The position numbers were made by a program, and so were the translations under genes. The notes under the pieces were generated by a model that was not told the DNA's origin, ran no database searches, and saw nothing but the letters and a program-made list of their open reading frames with translations. DNA of 64,000 bases from Pseudocercospora fijiensis CIRAD86 (lineage: Eukaryota; Ascomycota; Dothideomycetes; Mycosphaerellales; Mycosphaerellaceae), in contig NW_006921546.1 of the NCBI RefSeq assembly GCF_000340215.1, positions 159,580 through 223,579 on the forward strand, given 5' to 3'. Position 1 is the first letter of the stretch; every line of letters starts with the position of its first letter. Below, in pieces: positions 61,631 through 64,000 of this stretch.

Positions 61631-62130
61631 TTATCGAAGGACTTGTCTTCTCGCTAGCGTAAGGAAAATATCGTAAGCAATATCCTCGCTAACTGTTTCG
61701 AAATACCGATCCGCTACTTTTATTATAAACAGGCCGGTAAATCCTATAAGATCGATCTTCGTTCCGGTCGCTACTCCGAGTACGCCCTATATAGCTAGTC
61801 CTATAATATACAAGTTACTCGTATAGAGTATAAGAAAATCCGGAAGGCGCGCCTAAAGATAGCTAAAGATCTTAAGGCGGCTAAAGAGGAGGAGGACCTC
61901 CTTACGTAGAGCCTCTTCGAGTATCGCGTAAAGGTCCGTCGCTTACGCAAGTCGCTACGTATAAAGGAAGATTAGGAAGTATAAGCTCTTAAGGCAGAGG
62001 AAGCCTCTATCTAATAGGCGGAGGAGCTCGAAAGAGAGCTAGGTTCTTTACCTATAGAGCCGATACTATTCTCGTTGCCTACTAACGAGCCGTTTCCCCT
62101 AGATAGCCGGTTATAGATGTCTCCTTATAA
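61631..62130 (+). pseudogene. Cys-rich plus coiled-coil protein remnant
   Basis: Plus-strand frame with TAG/TAA stops only. An N-terminal Cys/Tyr cluster (CFEIPIRYFYYKQAGKSYK, then RSGRYSEYALY, 61692-61800) probably had Cys where Tyr now stands, suggesting a metal-binding CX2C-type domain. A long charged coiled coil (KAAKEEEDLL, RVKVRRLRKSL, EEASI) spans about 61850-62040. Cys-rich plus coiled-coil ORFs are frequent in fungal repeats, but I cannot assign this one to a family or function. Confidence 0.45.
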
Positions 62131-62325
62131 CTAGAGTCGTCTAGATAGGACATCCTAGCCTATCTCTAAAATCCCTAGTAGGAGTGCCGAGAATCTAGTA
62201 TCCTAAAGGTATATATTCTAAGTATTTCTCGTCTATTTTATATTCTAGCTAGTTAGTCTAGTAGTATAATTCTTAGCTACAAAAGACATAGTTGCTAGGT
62301 ACGCTACTAGAGTCCCCGCTCCTCG
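62131..62325. other. No gene seen
   Basis: Short unassigned stretch between the Cys-rich remnant and the tRNA-like segment. A pyrimidine-rich region lies around 62220-62260. Confidence 0.4.
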
Positions 62326-62412
62326 AGCTATACTACCCTAGGTATTAAGAACTCTAAGGCGCTATAATCGATAGGGTCTAAGAGGTCGTAGGTTTAATTC
62401 CTATACTAGCTA
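62326..62412 (+). other. tRNA-like segment (decayed tRNA or tRNA-derived SINE head)
   Basis: About 87 nt. The first bases AGCTA pair with TAGCT near the end. A T-arm-like stem-loop (GTAGG-TTTAATT-CCTAT) fits a B box with CG changed to TA. A weaker anticodon-like stem (CTAT/ATAG) lies near 62378-62390. TTTCTTTTT follows at 62413, like a Pol III terminator. The D arm is unclear and no amino-acid identity can be assigned. Confidence 0.35.
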
Positions 62413-62439
62413 TTTCTTTTTGTCTAGTTTTAGTATTTT

Positions 62440-64000
62440 TTGATTATCTACTAACAGTTCTATAGGTTTCCTTTTAGTTCCTAAGTGTTTTCTAAATATA
62501 GGTATCCTTTCTACTTAATAAGGTATTTCTAACCTTGCTAGTCTAGGATCTTCTCGACTTTAAACTCGTTTTCTTCCTTAGGTTAAAAGTAAAATATTTG
62601 TTAATATAGTGTTTCGGCGTCTATAGGTTCTAGTATAGAGATATAGAATACTAGGTAGATTTTTGCGTCGTCCGGTAGTTTAAGTCGGTAATTAACTAGT
62701 CCTTTAGGCTTATTAATCAAAAATGGCCCGACTTTAACGTAGTCTAGTTTCTTAGTCGATCTCCGGGTTCTTAGATTCTTCGTTAGGAGGTAGACCTTAT
62801 CCCCCTTTTTTAGCTAAGGTGCTATTTTTCGTTTAGTATTATACGGTCTTGTAATCTTTTGTTAAGACTCGGTAATTGCCTTTTGTAATTGTTTATATAT
62901 CTGCTTTAAGTCCTCTAAAGCAACTATCGCCTTATCCGTATATAGATACTATAAATACTGTTCCCCGAATAGCTATAGATGTTTCCTAAAATTAGCGAAG
63001 AATAGTGTTTCTTTCGTAGTCTTAGATTGTTAATTGTTTAGTGCAAGTTATACTATAGGCAATAGCGATGCCTAATTTTTTTGTACGTAGTTAACGTAGT
63101 ATCGTAAGTATACCTCTAAGGCCTAGTTCTTAATTTCCGTTTAGCCGTCTGTCTGTAGGTAGTATGCCGTTAATAGCTTGTGCCTAATTCTAAGTGTCGC
63201 TATAAGCGTCTTCTAGTAGTTTAACGTAAAGAGTTTGTCTCTATCCGTAATATAGGTCTTTAGAAATCTATAGTATCGTGTAAGTCTATCTAGTACGAGG
63301 TATCCGAGTTGCTCTGCTATACTTGCTTCGTTAGTAGGAATAAAGTGTATATATTTCGTAAGCCTATCGACTATAACAAGTATTATATCGTAGCTATGTC
63401 CTATAACTAGATCCTTAGACTTTAGTAGTTTCGTAATAAAGTCTATTGTAACTTCGTCCTATAGTTTATCTAGTAGCGTCCTAAATTAGATATGTCTATA
63501 CTTAGCGTATCTATTAGCCTTGTTACGCTAACATTGTAGACATTTCTTAATATATTCTAGAACTCGTTATCGTATATATAGGAATCCGAAGCTTCGCTTA
63601 ACTAGTTCTATTGTTTTTAAAACTCTAGGGTGTCTATTTTCTAGTCCGTTATAGTATTATCGTATATACTTTGTAACTCGTTCCTTAGGTACTTAGTATT
63701 TCCTATGTTCGATTAGGAACTGTTCTTCTATATCCTAAAGAACTTATATAATATAGTTAAATTCCTTTGTGTTAGTACTAAGGCTTCCGTCTTAGTTTGC
63801 CTTTAATATCTGTTGCTATACTAGTTCGTAGCCCTCTATATAGTCGCTATAGCGGCTTAGTGCGTCGGCTCGTCCGTTCTCGCGTCCTAGGGTATAGCGG
63901 ATTTCGAACTTATACTATCCTAGTAGCTCCGACTAGCGGGCCTGTCTTCGGGTTAGTACTTTAGTCGTAGTAAAGTAAGTTAGATTCTTATAATTAGAAA
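62440..64000 (-). pseudogene. Family H Gypsy chromovirus: RNase H end, integrase, chromodomain
   Basis: Minus strand, entering from the right edge. In coding order: RNase H tail ending in GRENGRADALSRYSDY (about 63830-63890); integrase zinc head with CLQCQRNKANR (about 63510-63545); core with VTIDFITKL (about 63435-63460), VDRLTKYIHFIP (about 63345-63380) and ITDRDKLF (about 63225-63250); and QTDGQTE-type Glu region near 63140. A C-terminal KVGPFLI segment lies near 62730, and a chromodomain at about 62445-62600 (EENEFKVEKIL, then KYLIK*KGY). It has fewer RIP stops than families A, B and D. It is a different family from A, B and D. No LTR is identified on the left. Confidence 0.87.

Overview
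This window is a graveyard of transposable elements from a fungal genome, almost certainly a filamentous ascomycete with repeat-induced point mutation (RIP). CpA and its complement TpG have been changed to TpA nearly everywhere, while CpG survives in long runs. As a result CAG, CAA and TGG codons read as TAG or TAA, ATG reads as ATA, and Cys or His codons often read as Tyr. No intact gene is left. The coding content has to be read through hundreds of TAG/TAA stops, but it is clear for most elements because the frames otherwise hold. The species cannot be named from sequence alone.

Layout. 1-4680: 3' two thirds of a Ty3/Gypsy chromovirus (family A, copy A1, + strand). 4686-19281: a different, unassigned region. 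It holds open-frame coding remnants, two sets of ~136-137 bp tandem repeats, a 79-bp inverted repeat, and a minus-strand SNF2/helicase-like gene that contains a 249-base N gap (17661-17909). A complete family D Gypsy element (D1, 5921-11941, 711-bp LTRs, TSD TTAGC) interrupts this region. 19282-55487: a second family D element (D2), truncated at its left end, carrying two large nested insertions. 55493-58960: a minus-strand Helitron Rep/helicase gene whose 3' part is cut off by D2. 59890-61330: a retroelement Gag with a zinc knuckle. 61631-62130: a Cys-rich coiled-coil remnant. 62326-62412: a tRNA-like segment. 62440-64000: a minus-strand Gypsy RNase H, integrase and chromodomain remnant (family H).

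The nest inside D2 can be taken apart with target-site duplications. A2 (20646-35133, minus, TSD GATAT) sits in the D2 integrase. A4 (23770-31010, minus, TSD TAACT) sits in the A2 pol gene. Further right, a Mutator-like DNA transposon (36368-54619) sits near the D2 3' end. Its transposase is split by chromovirus B (39055-52984, 187-bp LTRs, 4/5-match TSD), and B is split by chromovirus A3 (43885-51047, TSD TATAG). In each case the host reading frame continues across the join once the insert and one TSD copy are removed. The deepest chain is Helitron > D2 > MULE > B > A3.

Nothing here appears to be a working operon or host pathway. The elements share a life cycle (Gag, protease, RT, RNase H, integrase; three families end in a chromodomain that probably steers integration to heterochromatin), and the fungal genome-defence mutation has disabled all of them. 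RIP has hit catalytic residues directly: YLDD became YLDN in three of four A copies, the second transposase Asp became Asn in the MULE, and both HUH histidines became Tyr in the Helitron. A4, the foldback region of the MULE and family H look less heavily mutated than the rest. The least explained parts are the SNF2-like gene, the unidentified frames around D1, and the inverted repeat at the D1 insertion site.
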